Assembly (NCBI GenBank): GCA_947095535.1
Contig: OX352772.1
Location: 313,048,018 to 313,112,017, forward strand
Source of the DNA: Poecilobothrus nobilitatus
Taxonomy: Eukaryota > Arthropoda > Insecta > Diptera > Dolichopodidae
DNA length: 64,000 bases
Direction of reading: 5' to 3'
Notes under the pieces: model-generated
Told to the model about the DNA's origin: nothing
Database searches by the model: none
What the model saw: only the letters and a program-made list of their open reading frames with translations
Part shown: positions 46,640-60,282 of the stretch, in pieces
Position numbering within the stretch: the stretch's first letter is position 1
Layout of the letters: every line of letters starts with the position of its first letter
Translations under genes and position numbers: made by a program

Positions 46640-48030
46640 TATATAAGGATTATTTACCTAAACATAGACCATCCATATTTCGCTACCGTGTTTAGTTTGT
46701 TAACCTAAACTACTACAAAAATGAATTTTATTTTTACAAATGGTACTTGTATATTTATATATATATGTATATTTTGCAATCTTCTTATATAGAACACCCC
46801 AAAATAAAGTTTATAGAAATTTCTATAAATATTAATTTAAAATTTCTTTCATTACTTATATTATGTTGAAATGTAACTATGTATGTATGTATGTATATTA
46901 CAGAAAAAAAAAGTAAGATACCTATATTAATAAATAGGTATGTGATACTATTTCATACGATCCTATACCTACACAAACACATAATATATTGAAAACAATA
47001 CAGTTGTGGGCAACGCAAAAAAAATGTTTACAAAAAGTACACAACCGAAATGTTAATTATACCATATGATACGTTTCACATCTGGATTTACTATTAAGTG
47101 AAAAATTCAAAACATATATACATATACAAGCTTAAAGTTTATTTTATATGAATATGTATATAGAAAAACCAAAAGAAGAAAAAATTAGTTGATATGATCA
47201 TATCTTAGAAAGAAAAGAATAGTGTATCTTTGTATATAATATGGTAAATATAGTAATAAAAGAAACGATCAAGGAAAATGAAGGCAGACAAGCTACTGTT
47301 TCCTTACTTAATACTATCTCGAATATTTTAAAATAAAATAGTAAAAACTTGAAGAAAATAGAAGAAAATAGGAACAAATGAGGGAAGGACAATAAGAATA
47401 TAAGATATTCTGATGTTTAATATTTACTTTACTTTAGTTCAATTGAATTGATTAATGAAACTTAATTTATTATAAAAATATTAATATATTTTTTTATTGA
47501 TGAAGACTGATCTAAAACATCAGTAGTGACTAGAGTAGAGATAGAGGTCGTACACCTTTTGACAGATATTATTACAAAGCAAGACATACATTTTAAAGTT
47601 AATCTGCAGATCTGTGAAATTTCTTGATACAGACTTTAAATAAAAGCAATAACTAAATTTGGAAGTTTGAAATGATATTTGCTGAAACTTTTCTATTATT
47701 GATACAAATATTTATTTTTAAATTAGTATAATTTTTATTATTGTAATTTATTTTCATTGATTATAAAAATATTTTACAGTTTATGTTAACTTATTCTTAT
47801 TTTAGAGTTCAGATTATAAATCTTTATATTATCTCTTAAAAAATTTAGTATTGAAACTTTTAAAATTACTCAGTAGTAACTTCAGTAAAGTTAAGTTAAT
47901 TAACATTACATTTTTAATTAAATTATATAAATAATAAACCTATATAACAACATATATAAGTAGCTGGTTTTGAGTTCCAATCTCTAAGGAACAAATATTT
48001 TGGAAGTTTCTTTTTTTAAGATTTAGGTAA
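46640..48030. other. AT-rich stretch, no gene seen
   Basis: A short TATGTATG microsatellite near 46,877-46,895; otherwise featureless. Confidence 0.5.
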
Positions 48031-48042
48031 ATTTTCTTACAC

Positions 48043-48236
48043 GGGGCCTCGGTGGCCTAGTAGGTAAGAGCGTGTGAAATACATTGAGAACACCGAGAGA
48101 GAGTGTGATTTCAAACTCCACACACGTTGTAAGAATAACTCCCCCTTACGACATTTACAGTCAAGACTGAAAAGGAAAGGCTGTGTAATTTCCTTATCAC
48201 ATTCATTTAGCAGGGAATAAACAAAAAAAAAAAATA
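48043..48236 (+). mobile_element. tRNA-derived SINE, copy 7, with target duplication
   Basis: GGGGCCTCGGTGGCCTAGTA with A box TGGCCTAGTAGG, a weakened B box (TGATTTCAAACTCC), body CGTTGTAAGAATAACTCCCC and GGAAAGGCTGTGTAATTTCC, A-rich tail. TTTCTTACA is found at 48,033-48,041 and 48,242-48,250. Confidence 0.9.
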
Positions 48237-48259
48237 AAAACTTTCTTACATGAATCTAA

Positions 48260-51200
48260 GAAGCTTTCAAGGTTTCTTCAGTCAGAGTGGTATCTTTATA
48301 ACATAAATCTAAAGAAACTTAATTCTTGTCGAATAGCTTTCTCTAAATATGCATTACGAATCTGGTGTTTGTTGATTACTGACGCATTAACTTAGCTTTC
48401 ATAAAAAAGAAAAAAAAAACTATTGAAGCAACATTTTTTGATACATTAAAATGCTTCGAAAAATATTATATTATTCTATCAATTAGATTACTATCTAAAC
48501 TCTAAACTGTTCAAAACATTAGAACATAATATGCATATCTAGTTCCAAAATTTGTATCACAAACTGAATCTAACAAATGGTCGAGTATTTTTGGATCTAT
48601 ATTTAAGCTGTTTTGAAATTTTTATTTACCATTTTATTAGTGTTGTTCTTTAATTATAATTTTGTTGTATCTATCATAAAATTTATTTATTTTTTTGTTT
48701 AAGTATACATAGAAAAATAATGTAAATTAACAAATGTAGATTTTTTGTCACTAAAATTATAAAATTTTTTTTTTTTATCTACAGATTATAAGATATATTT
48801 TCCCAAATCAAAAAACATCTTCAAGTCTTTAATTTTCATCCAAAAAACAATTTTTTATTCAGAAGATCTGCTTAATAATAAAATAAAGATAAGAAATTGA
48901 TAAGCAAAAAAAAAAAAAACATTTATAATCAAAAAATTAAAAATTGTAAAAAATAAAAAAAAAAAAAAAAACAATTTTTAAAAGATGAGAAAGTTAAAAA
49001 GCCAAAAATTATATGTACTCGTACATACACATACAAATATATTTTATATATTTTTTTACATTTTCTTAATTCTTTACCGGCAATATTTTCAATATTTCTT
49101 CTTTTCAATTTAAAATTAGCCACTTTACACACCCCTTGAGGCTAACTATGGAATTTAATTTGAAAAATAAGAAAAATAAAATAAATGATAAAATTTATGT
49201 TGCAAATTTGGAAAATGGACAACAAGTTGCAGTAGACTTGATGCTAAGTAAAAAAAAAAAAATTTATTGCAAATTTATATTCTCCTCCTATATATAGTAG
49301 TTATTGATAATGTTTAATTTTTATGTTACTTTTGTAATAAAAATGTTACTATTTAAGATCGAAATTAGAATAATGTTTGTTTTTTATTTTTTCAATTTTA
49401 AATAATTATTCTTAGATTTATATATTGATATTATCCTTTATCAAAATGAATATAATTTTTATTGTTTTTTTTTTTTTTGTAAAATGTCAAATGTCCTACA
49501 ATGCATCTGTCAAATTATACTTGGTTCATATGGCAACTCTTTACAACTTTATCATATAGGGAACATAAATACCACAGGCGAAACGCTCTTCTGATACATT
49601 CCTTTGCTCTAATTTCGATTATCAATTGTGTTGTATAAACAGTACATAAAGTTTCAACTGTGTCAAATCAGCCTGTCAAATAATAAAAGTTACCATTATT
49701 AGCTTGTAAAATAAAACAAAATTTATGAATTTAATTTTAGTCTTATGAATAAATGTGTGTTTATTGTGTTTAATTAAGATCTTTGTAATATGTTTAAAGG
49801 ACGATATATTAATTTGATTTATACTTTTTTTTACTCCTTTATAAATTTTAGATTCGAAGTTAGACTTATTTAATTAAAGTTAAAATTATTTCTCTTAAAT
49901 AGATTATCTATAATTATACTACGCGTATTTATACAACTTTCGTAACAAAAAATTAATATATTATAATAAAAACCGCATATAACATTATAAAATATATAAT
50001 AAAAAAAAAAAGATATATTCAAGTAACTCTAATAAGATTTTGGGCCTTTTTTTTTTATTTTATTTATGATTTCCTGGAATTTTTGTATCAAAATAAAACA
50101 AAAGCAGCAATAAAAAAAAAAAAAACGCAAAAAAAACATAAATAACAAAAAAAATTTTTGAAGACAAATTCAAAATAATTTCACTTTGGACACAGAAAGT
50201 AAATTAAGTCCAGTTATAATGTCCTGTTTTACTGGTTGATTCGCTGTTTGGTTTAAAATTTCATCGGAATTGTTTTTTTTTTTTTTTTTTTTTTGTTAAC
50301 AATTTAAATATAAATTTGTTGTTTTTTTTTTTTTTTGATTAAATTTATCTGCAAGTGAAATCTTTTTTGGTATGACCTTCTGAATAATTTTTTTTGTTTT
50401 GTTTTTTATTCTCTTCGAAAATTCTTCAACTGTTGTAACATGTAATTTTTTTTTTTCGTTTTTTAACGAAAAAAAAAAAAAATAACTTTCATCCTTTATT
50501 GGTGATTTTCTAATTATGACGGGCGATTTTTTAATTAATTTATGATACTTTCATTCTTAAATAATTTTTTTTTTTTATTTTTTTTTTTTTTTTGAAAAGA
50601 ATTTCAAAAATTTTCTGCTTTCAATATTATTTAAAATTTTTATTTTAATATAAAATTAGTTAATATGTTTTTAAGATAAAATTGGGTTATTTAGTCCCAT
50701 GATTCAAATTCAATTCAAAGTTGACCTAAATATTTGATTTTACTGGCTGCGAAATATAATCTGTTGGTAATTTCAATTTTTTTTTTTTTGCTGTTTTTGT
50801 TTTTTTTTATTTTTTTTTTTTAATAATTATAGACGTATATTTTTTTTAACAATAAAAGAATGAAAATTGTTACAGAAAATTACTGGTAACTTATTATCTA
50901 TATGGATTAATAGTTTATCTTCAGGGTTATTAATAGTAAAAAAAAAAAAAAAAAAACGAAGAAAATAAAAGTTCATTTGTATTAATTATTATTTTATTGC
51001 GGATTTAAAATTTTGTGTAAGAAAAATTAAATTAAATTTTTATCATGGTGTATATAATATAACCTTGCCGTTAAATATTAGAAAGAAAGTGAAACAAATA
51101 AATTACAGGTATTTTTTGTTTATAATTAACTTTTTTTTTTTTTTTACTATCCCCATTAATTTTTAAATAAATGAAAATATTGAATAAAAATATAATATAA

Positions 51201-51895
51201 ACCTATTTTTTAATAGGGGTACTTCAATTCTTTAGTCAGGCATTTTTCTGTTTTGTTTCCCCTACGTTTTTTTTATTTTTTATACTATTTTTGTTAAATG
51301 GGAAAAATTAGTGTTCTTTAGAACGAACAAACTTTAAGAACTATTGTACAATCAAACAAAAATAAATTATTTTTCAAGGCCAAATTTAACATTAGGTTTA
51401 AACTTTTTTTTTTTTCGTACCTATAATCTGTTTTTTTAATACCATATACAAATTTTATCAACAAAATTCTTTTCACTTTTTTTTTAAGAAAAAATTGCTG
51501 ATATGATTTTTACTATACTTATACTATATATACTTTTATTATCTGTTATTTAACGAATTACTTCTTTACATATTAATTAGACATTTTATTTTTTATACTT
51601 TTTTATCTTATAATGGATATGTTTAAAAATTAAATAGTTAATTTTTATAGGTATTTGAACTCGATATACCATTCGTCTGAAAGATTAGCAATTTACGAAC
51701 TGCGCGATTGATTAGATTCTTTTTATATATAATTTTGATAAATTTATTTATTTATATTAATATTACATACATAAATGTAATGCAATATTATTGAACCATT
51801 GGCTTCCAAAGGCCATTATAGGTTTTTTATACTATTATTAAATTATATACTAATATTATTTATTTTGTTTATATTATATACTCTATATTTACATT
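48260..51895. other. AT-rich stretch, homopolymer density rising, no gene seen
   Basis: 49,490-49,690 is a little less AT-rich and has CTGTCAAAT near both ends (about 49,508 and 49,672), a possible small remnant. T runs at 50,275-50,294, 50,322-50,336 and 50,575-50,593 and A run 50,939-50,956 mark the shift to homopolymer-rich DNA. Confidence 0.45.
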
Positions 51896-51903
51896 ATATT
51901 TGG

Positions 51904-52017
51904 TCGTAAAGGGGGTATGTAAAGAAAAAAAAAACACTTACGACCTGTGCAGTGATCGAACCCACACTCTTTCGGTTAATACGCCACACGCCTACCAACT
52001 AGGCTACCGAAGCCCCT
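51904..52017 (-). mobile_element. tRNA-derived SINE of a different subfamily
   Basis: On the minus strand: GGGGCTTCGGTAGCCTAGTT, GGTAGGCGTGTGGCGTATTA, GTGTGGGTTCGATCACTGCA, CAGGTCGTAAGTG. The A box (TAGCCTAGTTGG) and B box (GGTTCGATCAC) are better than in most copies, but the usual CACGCCTG/AGGCTGTG body is absent and the segment after CGTAAG ends in CTTTACATACCCCCTTTACG, then ACC. It shares only the head with the main family. Confidence 0.75.
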
Positions 52018-52019
52018 TT

Positions 52020-55000
52020 GATAAATTATTAAATCAATTAATAACATGTAAATAATTTATTTATTTTTTTTTTTTATTTTACATTTTACTTGAGATTTTG
52101 TTATTAAACATGTTTTAGAAATTAGATCAATATTCTTTAATAATCATAGGTTTAATTTTAGTAACAACAAAAAACAAAAAAGAGGCTACAGAAACATAAT
52201 ATATATTATGTAATAAAAGAATATTAACATAAGATATATACAACAGATATTCATATAAAATATCTAGGAAAAAAAAATGAATACTTTTAAAATGTAGCTA
52301 ACTGTTAGAAATTAAAACAATAACATATTATTTAATATAACATAAAATATATAGGATTTGTTTCGTTCTTTAACAATACTGAACTATATTCAATAGGAAT
52401 GTAGCGTTAAATTGCCTAAGCAACTTTTTAAATTATTCGGCTAATCTTATATATAAAAATTTGCAATAAACTTCTGTGAGTTAATAGAATTAGATCGAAA
52501 AATCAAAAAATTAAAAAAAAAATTTATATATTTATTTTGATGTATTGTAAAATTTATAATAAAGTTCACTTCAAATGTATTTTGCTTTAAAATAAATTAA
52601 GAATGTACGAAATTTTGTACATATTTTGAAAAGTTTTAACTTAATTTAATTCAAGAAAAAAAATTTTTTTTTTTTTATGCCAATTTAAAAAAAGGAAAAA
52701 ATTTATTCCTAGAATAGCGGAAAGATTACTGAATTTAAAAAAAAAAAGCTAATTTTTATATAAAAATTATTTTAAATATAAATTCGTGATTCATATTACT
52801 ATATTCTTGTCCAAAAAAAACAATTTGTTCAAAGTTTTCTAGTCAGAGAAACCAAAAACCCTTTTATACACATAACTTACACGAAAAATAAAATGAATAT
52901 AGGTACAAATATTTTTATATAACGTACAATTTCATTAAAATTTTCCTTTTCATTACAATTATTAGTTTACACATTCACTTACATATGTAAATATATTATT
53001 TATTACAAAAACTTTTATATTATTTTTAAAATAAACAAATAACAATTATTACGAAAGTGTTCATTTTTACCTTAACAAAAAAATAAAAAAAAAAAAAACT
53101 GACAAGATATAGGTACAAATATTATGAACATGACATTTCAAGGATCCTCACCATCTTCTTTTAAAATTAAAAATTAATAAAAAAATCAAAAAGTTTAAAA
53201 AATATTATATTTTTATTTTAGATATTTATACAAATACAAATTTTTCTTAAAATTAAATTTATAAACTCTTATTAAATTACAGACAGTACACGCAAAATTA
53301 TAAAGGCGAGTTGAATTTTTCATGTTAACTTTTTTTTGTTTTTTTTTTTTTTTTTTTTGTTGCTGCAACATGCACCAAGCTGTCTCGTTTTCTAAATGTC
53401 ATAAATAGTCAACCCTAGATTAAAAACAAAAAAAAAAAAAAAACTTGAATTTCTTGAGTTTTCAACAACAAAAAAAAAAAAAACCAAAAAAAAAAATATT
53501 TACAAGTAGATAATATTATGTCTAAAATAGTTATTTTCAAAGTTTTAAAAAAAAATTTTCTTTTACTTTACCAACTTTTTTTTTTTGTTTTACTATAATA
53601 AAAATTAAAAAAAAAAAAATCATATTTCACTGTTTTACCATGAACTTGATTTCTAAAAGAAGCCATGACTTCTCTAAAGCCGGCTTCAATTTTATTTTTT
53701 TAATCAATTTTGCAACTTAAAAATTAAATAAAAAAAGAAAACACTAAACTATATTGTATTGTAAGTTTTTTGCTAATAAACTTTAGACTTAAATTTAACA
53801 GCTACAAAAAGATAAAATTAAATCAAAGTCAAATAATTGTTGATTGAAAATAAAAATAAAAAAAAAAAAAAACAGCAACAAAAATAACAAATTTATTTTT
53901 TTTATAGTATTTGTGCAAAACCGTATATGAAAGATTTACAAAAATCACCGCAGCAGCTCATCAAAAATGAATGTAAATAAAATGTGCGTTTACATTACCT
54001 ATGAAATCGGAATGTACAGTAACATAAATAAATGTATGCAGAAATATAATATGTAGTACATTTTATTCATACATACATACATATACATATGATAATAAAA
54101 TTAAACACGTTTTTTTTTATTGTTTATAATCATTTTTCCTTTTTATAGTAATTTTTATAACTACATATTCGAAAAAAAAAATTTTAAATTTAATTCTCAT
54201 TTTGTTTTTTTTTGCTTTCTCTCTCTCCTTCATTTACTTATTTTGTTTTCTGTTTCTTTTGTTTTTTTTTTTACAAGTTTACATATCACATGGTTTCTGT
54301 TGATGTTTTTTTTTTTTTTTTTTTTTTGTTTTGTGTGATTTTGTTGCTAGTTAAGGTTATTACACTTCATAATCAACCAACAAATCAGTATTAAAACAGT
54401 TTTATACATATTAAAAACAGTTAGGTACGTTGGGGAAATTTTCCTTAAAAATGTATGACTAAATAAATAATATGCTTGTTTGCATGTGTGTTTGTATATA
54501 TGGATATTATACACACACACACACACATATTGATATACATATATTTATATAATATGGATCTATGCATATGTATATGTATCATTAATATATTGTTGATTTT
54601 TAATTTTTAATTTTCGTATACAATAAATTATGTATGATAAATTTGTATGTTTGATTTTTTTTTTTGTATGAAATATAACTTTTTACTTGAAATATTTATA
54701 ATAGTACTTATATGACTATCAAATACAATCATTTTTATCATTATCAATAATATTATTAACAATATTTAAATGATTATCATAATAACAGGTATTTTAATAT
54801 TCACACGGTTATTGTTATTTTTCTTTAAATCTCTTTCTTCTATTTCTTCGTTGAATATACTGTTATTCTTATACAATTTCATTTATACGAATATAATATG
54901 TATGTATATGTATAAATTTATTTATTTGTGTATTATGTTTTTATTATAGATATTATTATGTACATATAGTAATATGTATGACTAATTTTCTTTTAAATTT

Positions 55001-55330
55001 TTATACTTTTAAATGAAGTTTAAGCCAAGGCTAAAAGAAAATTTTTTTGTTATTTTTGTTTTTTTTTTTTTAAATGGCTTGAGTCGAACTTTTATAGTAC
55101 CATACAAACGTAATTTAATAAAAGTTAAGATAAAAATTTCTTGTATTTTGTTGACGCTTGTATTGAAGAAGAAACACAAGAAGAAAAAGAATTTTTGGTA
55201 TGTTGATGGTGTAAGCTTTTTATTTTCTTTTTTTTTTTTTTTAATATTTTCTTCATTTCTTTTATTTTCTTCTTTCTTTTTTGGGGAAAGCCATATTTGG
55301 TGGGGTATACAATCAAAGAAGTTTTTACGT
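52020..55330. other. Homopolymer-rich intergenic DNA upstream of the Osiris gene
   Basis: Dense A and T runs (for example 53,340-53,358; 54,306-54,327), a CA/TATG patch at 54,511-54,530 and no mobile-element copy of the kinds found further left. The 55,013-55,498 open frame is Phe/Lys low complexity, runs over the candidate promoter and is not a gene. Confidence 0.5.
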
Positions 55331-55333
55331 AGC

Positions 55334-55380
55334 CTATATAAATTGGATGTTACATTGGGAAATCATATCAAATCATCCTT
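55334..55380 (+). promoter_or_regulatory. Candidate core promoter of the Osiris gene (TATA box plus start region)
   Basis: TATATAAA occurs at 55,335-55,342, with TCA-containing initiator-like sequences about 30-40 bases downstream (55,368-55,375). This small patch is clearly less AT-monotonous than its surroundings, which fits a constrained promoter. It would give a leader of about 290 bases rich in A and T runs. Other TATA-like strings (for example near 55,440 and 55,630) occur in the leader, so the choice is an inference. Confidence 0.4.
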
Positions 55381-55662
55381 GCACTTCCATCCGGCGACAT
55401 TATCTGTATCTATAGTACAAAAATTTAAAAAAAAAAAAATATATAAAAAGTTTTTTTTTTCTTTTAAAAAAAATTATAAAAAAAAAAAAAAAAATTAAAA
55501 TAGTTAAAAAAAAAACAGTGAATAGAAAAAAAATAACATTTTTTAAGTTAATTTAAATAAAAGTGAAACCAAATTAAGAAACAAAAAAAAAAAAAACAAA
55601 TATTAAAATTAAATAAATTATATTTAAATATAAAAAGTTTTAAAAAAAAAATTAAATTAAAA

Positions 55663-56535
55663 ATGTATACAAAATATATTACATTAATATGTTGTATTGG
55701 ATTAGCATTAGCTTTACCAGCTGAAGAATCTCGTGGCCATGCTAGAAATGCAATTGGCAATGGTGAAACTGATATTATGGATAGCATCTATAATGATTGT
55801 TTAAGAAAGGATTCAGTGTCATGTGTTAAATATAAATTATTTAATTTTGTTGATAAAGTATTAGGTGCACGTGATCAATTTGCATTAACTGAAGGTGTTA
55901 CTGTTGTTAAAACACCAGGTAGTCCTGATAATACTGGTGGTGCACCACGTGCTATTTCAGCTGACGATTCAATTGAATCTTTATTATTAAATCGTGTATC
56001 AAATTTCTTACAATCACATACAATTAAAGTGGAATTAAATGGTGCTGATATTGTTAATGCTGTATCATCAACTGGACGTGCTTTAGAAGATGTATCAGAT
56101 AGTTTATTTGGTGATGATACATCATCAGGAAATGGTGTTGAAGAATCAAGAGGTAAAAAAAAGAAAGCAGCTAAAATTTTAGGACCAATTTTAGCATTAG
56201 TTGCATTAAAAGCTGCTGCCTTATTACCATTATTATTGGGTGCAATTGCATTAATTGCTGGTAAAGCATTATTAATTGGTAAAATTGCATTAGTATTATC
56301 AGCAATTATTGGTTTGAAAAAATTATTAAGTCAAGAAAAACATGTTACATACGAAGTTGTAGCACATCCACATCACTCAACAAGTCATTCAGCAAGTCAT
56401 GATTCATATTCAGGAGGTGGATACAGTGCTGGCGGTGATGCTGGTGGCAGTTATGGAAGCAGTGGGCATGGTGGATGGGGACGTTCAATTGATGCCCAAG
56501 ATTTGGCATATTCTGCACAAAAACCACAACAATAA
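55663..56535 (+). CDS. Osiris family protein (DUF1676), single exon
   Basis: The 290-residue product is complete. A signal peptide covers residues 1-17 with a plausible cleavage after ALA. The two-cysteine region has Cys46 and Cys54 (DCLRKDSVSCVKYKLF), followed by a DUF1676-type stretch to about residue 150, a lysine patch (165-168), a long Ala/Leu-rich hydrophobic segment (about 171-218), a His/Ser then Gly/Ser-rich tail, and the terminal AQDLAY motif (278-283). Signal peptide, paired Cys, hydrophobic segment and AQxLAY in this order define the Osiris family. In Drosophila these are secretory or endosomal membrane proteins expressed in cuticle-forming epidermis and trachea and implicated in cuticle structures. 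The ATG lies in an A-rich context just before the signal peptide, so the start is secure. It ends with QKPQQ and TAA. Codons end mostly in A/T. Osi9-like is my guess from memory of the KKKKAAKILGP to VTYEVVAHPHH block; it is unverified, so no symbol is given. Confidence 0.95.
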   Translation: MYTKYITLICCIGLALALPAEESRGHARNAIGNGETDIMDSIYNDCLRKDSVSCVKYKLFNFVDKVLGARDQFALTEGVTVVKTPGSPDNTGGAPRAISADDSIESLLLNRVSNFLQSHTIKVELNGADIVNAVSSTGRALEDVSDSLFGDDTSSGNGVEESRGKKKKAAKILGPILALVALKAAALLPLLLGAIALIAGKALLIGKIALVLSAIIGLKKLLSQEKHVTYEVVAHPHHSTSHSASHDSYSGGGYSAGGDAGGSYGSSGHGGWGRSIDAQDLAYSAQKPQQ

Positions 56536-56536
56536 A
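56531..56536 (+). terminator. AATAAA overlapping the Osiris stop codon
   Basis: The hexamer AATAAA includes the TAA stop at 56,533-56,535. I saw no equally clear AATAAA in the next few hundred bases, which are A/T runs. Whether this hexamer or a variant downstream directs polyadenylation cannot be told from sequence. Confidence 0.25.
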
Positions 56537-56539
56537 CAA

Positions 56540-59205
56540 AAAAAATAAGCATTAAAACCTTATAAAAAAAAATGATAAGTTAATAAGCGAAAAAAGGAGA
56601 ATGTAGAAAGGAACTGAGGCAAGTTACAAAATCATGTCAAAGTTCTTTTTTCTTCAACTTCTTTTTCTTGTTTTTAATATAAAACAAAAATAATTTAAAT
56701 ATAGACTAATTTAAATTCTTAAAATATTCAAAAAAAAAGAAAACATTTTTTTTTTTGTAGATTTTTACGAATTTGAATTGAAATTGTAATTTTTGAAAAA
56801 TTTTTTAATTTAATGATAAATAATTTTTTTTTTTTTTTAATTTTTGCTTAATTTAATTTTTGTTTATTAATTTTTTGAATATTTTTTTTTTTTTTAAATA
56901 TGCTTTTAATTGTTTTCCTAACATGCAAAAGTGAAATGTTCTTTCTTTTTTATTGCAAAAAAAAAGAAAACATTTCTTAAATTTAATTAAAAAAAAAAAA
57001 AAATAATAATTTATAATGTATTTATTTTTTAAATTATTAAAAAAGAAGAAAAAAAAAAAGAAAAAAAAAGGAAAAAAAAAACACGAAAATACCAATATAA
57101 ATATATTTATTATTATTATACTACTTATTTGCATTTAAAGAAATAAGAAGTGCATAAAATATTATGTATATGGAAGAAATACTTAATATTATATAAAAAA
57201 AAAAAAAAGAAAAGAAATTGAGCTTAAATTAAGAGAGATGGAGAAATTAATATAATCAATTTTTATTTAATTTCTTCATAGTACCTTTAAAATACTCTTA
57301 AAGAAATTAAACAAAAAAAAAAAAAAAAAACACTCTACGTAATATTTACATTCATACATATTAATTAATTTATTAAATTTTTGTTTGTGAACGTATTAAA
57401 ATAACAATTTATTAATTTATTTAAAAAAAAAAAAAAAAATTTAATTTAAATATTTATTTTAAATATTATTTTATTTAGGTGTGTTTTGTTTTTAATCATT
57501 TTTTATATTTATTTGAAAATTTATAAATTTTTGATTTTTTTTATTTTTTATTTTGATTTTTTTTAAATTATTTATTTATATATATATATATACATTTATA
57601 TATAGACTAATATTTAAAAAAAAGAGAAAAACTAAAAAAAAAAAAAAACAAATTTAAAATATGTAAAATATTAATATTTTAAAATAATCAAATTTTATTT
57701 CTTCCTTTTTTTCAAATTATTTTTTTTTTTTTTTGTTTTCAAACTTAAATATTATTTTAAAAATCGCAACTTCTATATTTTCTTTAATATACAAATAATG
57801 TATTCATATATATTATATAAACATAAATAATAATATCTATATTATAACAAAGTATATTAATATAAAAAAGTATTAATATACTTATATACTTTATATATTT
57901 ATTTATAATATTAATATAAAAAAAAAAAAAAAACTATTAATATTAATAATTAATATTTTTTTTTTTTTTTTTTTGTTTTGTATAACCAGTAACTTGTCAT
58001 AATAATGTTTATTCTGTTCTGTATTAGGTAAATTTCATCTAGTCTTGCCTTTTTTTTGTTTAATTTTTATTTTATTTATTTTTTTTTTTAAGTTTTTTTT
58101 TTTTATTGTTTTATTTTTTAATTTTGTAATTATGAATCTAAAAATCTATATATATATATATATATTGTACTTTTGTAATATTTTTAAACTACATAAATAT
58201 ATCTATAACTACATTATATTCTTAATCTATACTTTAAAAAAAAAAAAAAAAATTTAAAAATCTCATAAATTTTATTTTTTACTTTTATCTATACTTAATC
58301 TTAAATTTATAATAATAATAATTTTGTATTGTATTACAATTATATAAGTTTATGTTTTTTTTTTAATATTCAAATGTAACAATAATTTTTGAACTAAAGT
58401 GTAGTATACATAATATGTATAACTATAATACAATAACTTAAAAAAATATAAAAAAACAAAAATAATATTGAATTTCAACAAAAATCTAACATTATCATTA
58501 ATATTTTATGTCTATACATATATATAATTTTCTTACTTATATCATTTTAATTTTATTTTATATTTCTTTAAATTCATTAATATTTTTATTTTTTATCTAT
58601 ACAATATTATTATAAATTATCTATTAATTTTTTTTTTTTTTTATCAATTCTTGCAAAACTTTTGTATATAATTTTTTCAAATAATATGCGGTTATCGCTA
58701 TATTATATATTTTCTATTTTCATTTTCAAATAAATATATTCTTAACTACCTATATACTTATTATCTTCTACTTTTAACTTCAAACATCTAAATTTAACTT
58801 TCTAAATAAAATCTATTTTTAAATGTTATTATATCATCGCTATTAAATTTTATTGTATAGATAAATAATATAAACTTCTAAATATAATAATAATTTCAAT
58901 TTATATATAACTATAACTACCTAAATACTTCGTATATACATATATTTTTAAAATCTAAAAGCAATTTTCTTTATAATTTTCTTCATTATTTTTTTTATTT
59001 GTGTTTTTTTTTTTTTTTTTTTGTTTATATTTAATATTTGGTTTTGTTAATTGTTTAAAGTGTTATTCTTTTAATGGAAAATTAAAGGTAAATACTTGCC
59101 ATTTATTAAATTTAATGAAAAGAAAAAAAAAAAACAAACAAAAATTTCACAAAAATTTAACTATAAATTTAATAATTTTATTACTAAATTTAATTATTTA
59201 CTTGA
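56540..59205. other. Homopolymer-rich DNA downstream of the Osiris gene
   Basis: Long alternating A and T runs, TA-rich patches (57,575-57,605; 58,148-58,166) and no coding or element signature. Any 3' UTR of the Osiris gene would lie at its left edge. Confidence 0.5.
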
Positions 59206-59209
59206 CATC

Positions 59210-59400
59210 ATTTCTTCAACAATTTTTCAATTCTTTATTTCTTTAATAATTTTTTATTTCTTCAACAATTCTTCAATTCTTTAATAAATTTTCAATTCTT
59301 CAACAATTTTTTATATCCTCAACAATTCTTCAATTCTTTAATTCTTTAATAATTTTTCAATTCTTTAACAATTTTTCAATATTCTTCAAATACATACATC
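59210..59400. repeat. Degenerate AT minisatellite (TTCAACAATTCTTCAATTCTT)-like
   Basis: About a dozen imperfect repeats built from CAACAATT, CTTCAATTCTTTAA and AATTTTTCAA; no fixed period, typical of slipped AT-rich DNA. Confidence 0.7.
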
Positions 59401-60282
59401 TTCTTACATAACTACATATATACTTTTTAATACAATTTTTCATTTATTCTTTAATGATATTTTGTTAATTATTTTGTTGATTTCATATACATACTTATAT
59501 ACATTTATATATATATAAAAAAAAAACAATATTTATTTTTAATAATATGTTCATATCAATTTTATTATTTTTTATTATCATTTTACTTAATTCTTTTCTA
59601 TTAATTATTATTCTTATTTCTTTTCTATTGTTTTTCTCTATAAATATTTATATATTTTATTGACAATAATTTTATTTTATATCATTTTCACTTTTACTAT
59701 AATTTTCTTCTATTTTTATTTAACCTTCATTATACTGTCATTATTTTCGCCTTTAAAAAAAAAAAAAAAAAAAAAACATACAATATAACATTTTATATTG
59801 TTCTCTTCTTCTATTTTCCTATTTTCTAATAATTTCACTTTTACTATATATGATACAATATATATACTATATATAATATATTATAACATGAGATTCTTTT
59901 TCATAAAATTCTTTACCAAAGCTTTAATTATTTTTAATTTCACTTTTTATCATACTGATTTATTATTATTATTATTATTTTTTTTTTAATTTGTATTTAT
60001 TTATTTAGTTTTCATTTTGTTTTTTTGTTTTTTTTTTTTTATTTTTGCTTACATACATTAACTATTATTTTGTTCTTTTAGGAGTTTTTATTTTTATTTC
60101 ATTTTCGACTGATAAACTAACTATATACATACATATATACTTATATATTATATACTTTCTTCTATTATATATTATATAAATTATTATATTCTTATAATTT
60201 TGTTTCATTATTATTTTGTATAAATTTTTTTTTTTTTTTTTTTTTTGTTTAAAATTTTTATTTAATTATTTTAAATAACACT

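Noticed and set aside
53921..53995. Short frame (MKDLQKSPQQLIKNECK)
   Set aside because: Seventeen codons without context; chance.
55013..55498. 161-codon + strand open frame just upstream of the Osiris gene
   Set aside because: Mostly Phe/Lys from T and A runs, no domain or signal peptide, and it crosses the likely promoter and leader of the Osiris gene.
59001..59284. 81- and 62-codon frames rich in Phe, Lys, Asn, Leu
   Set aside because: Low-complexity translation of T/A runs and the start of the minisatellite.
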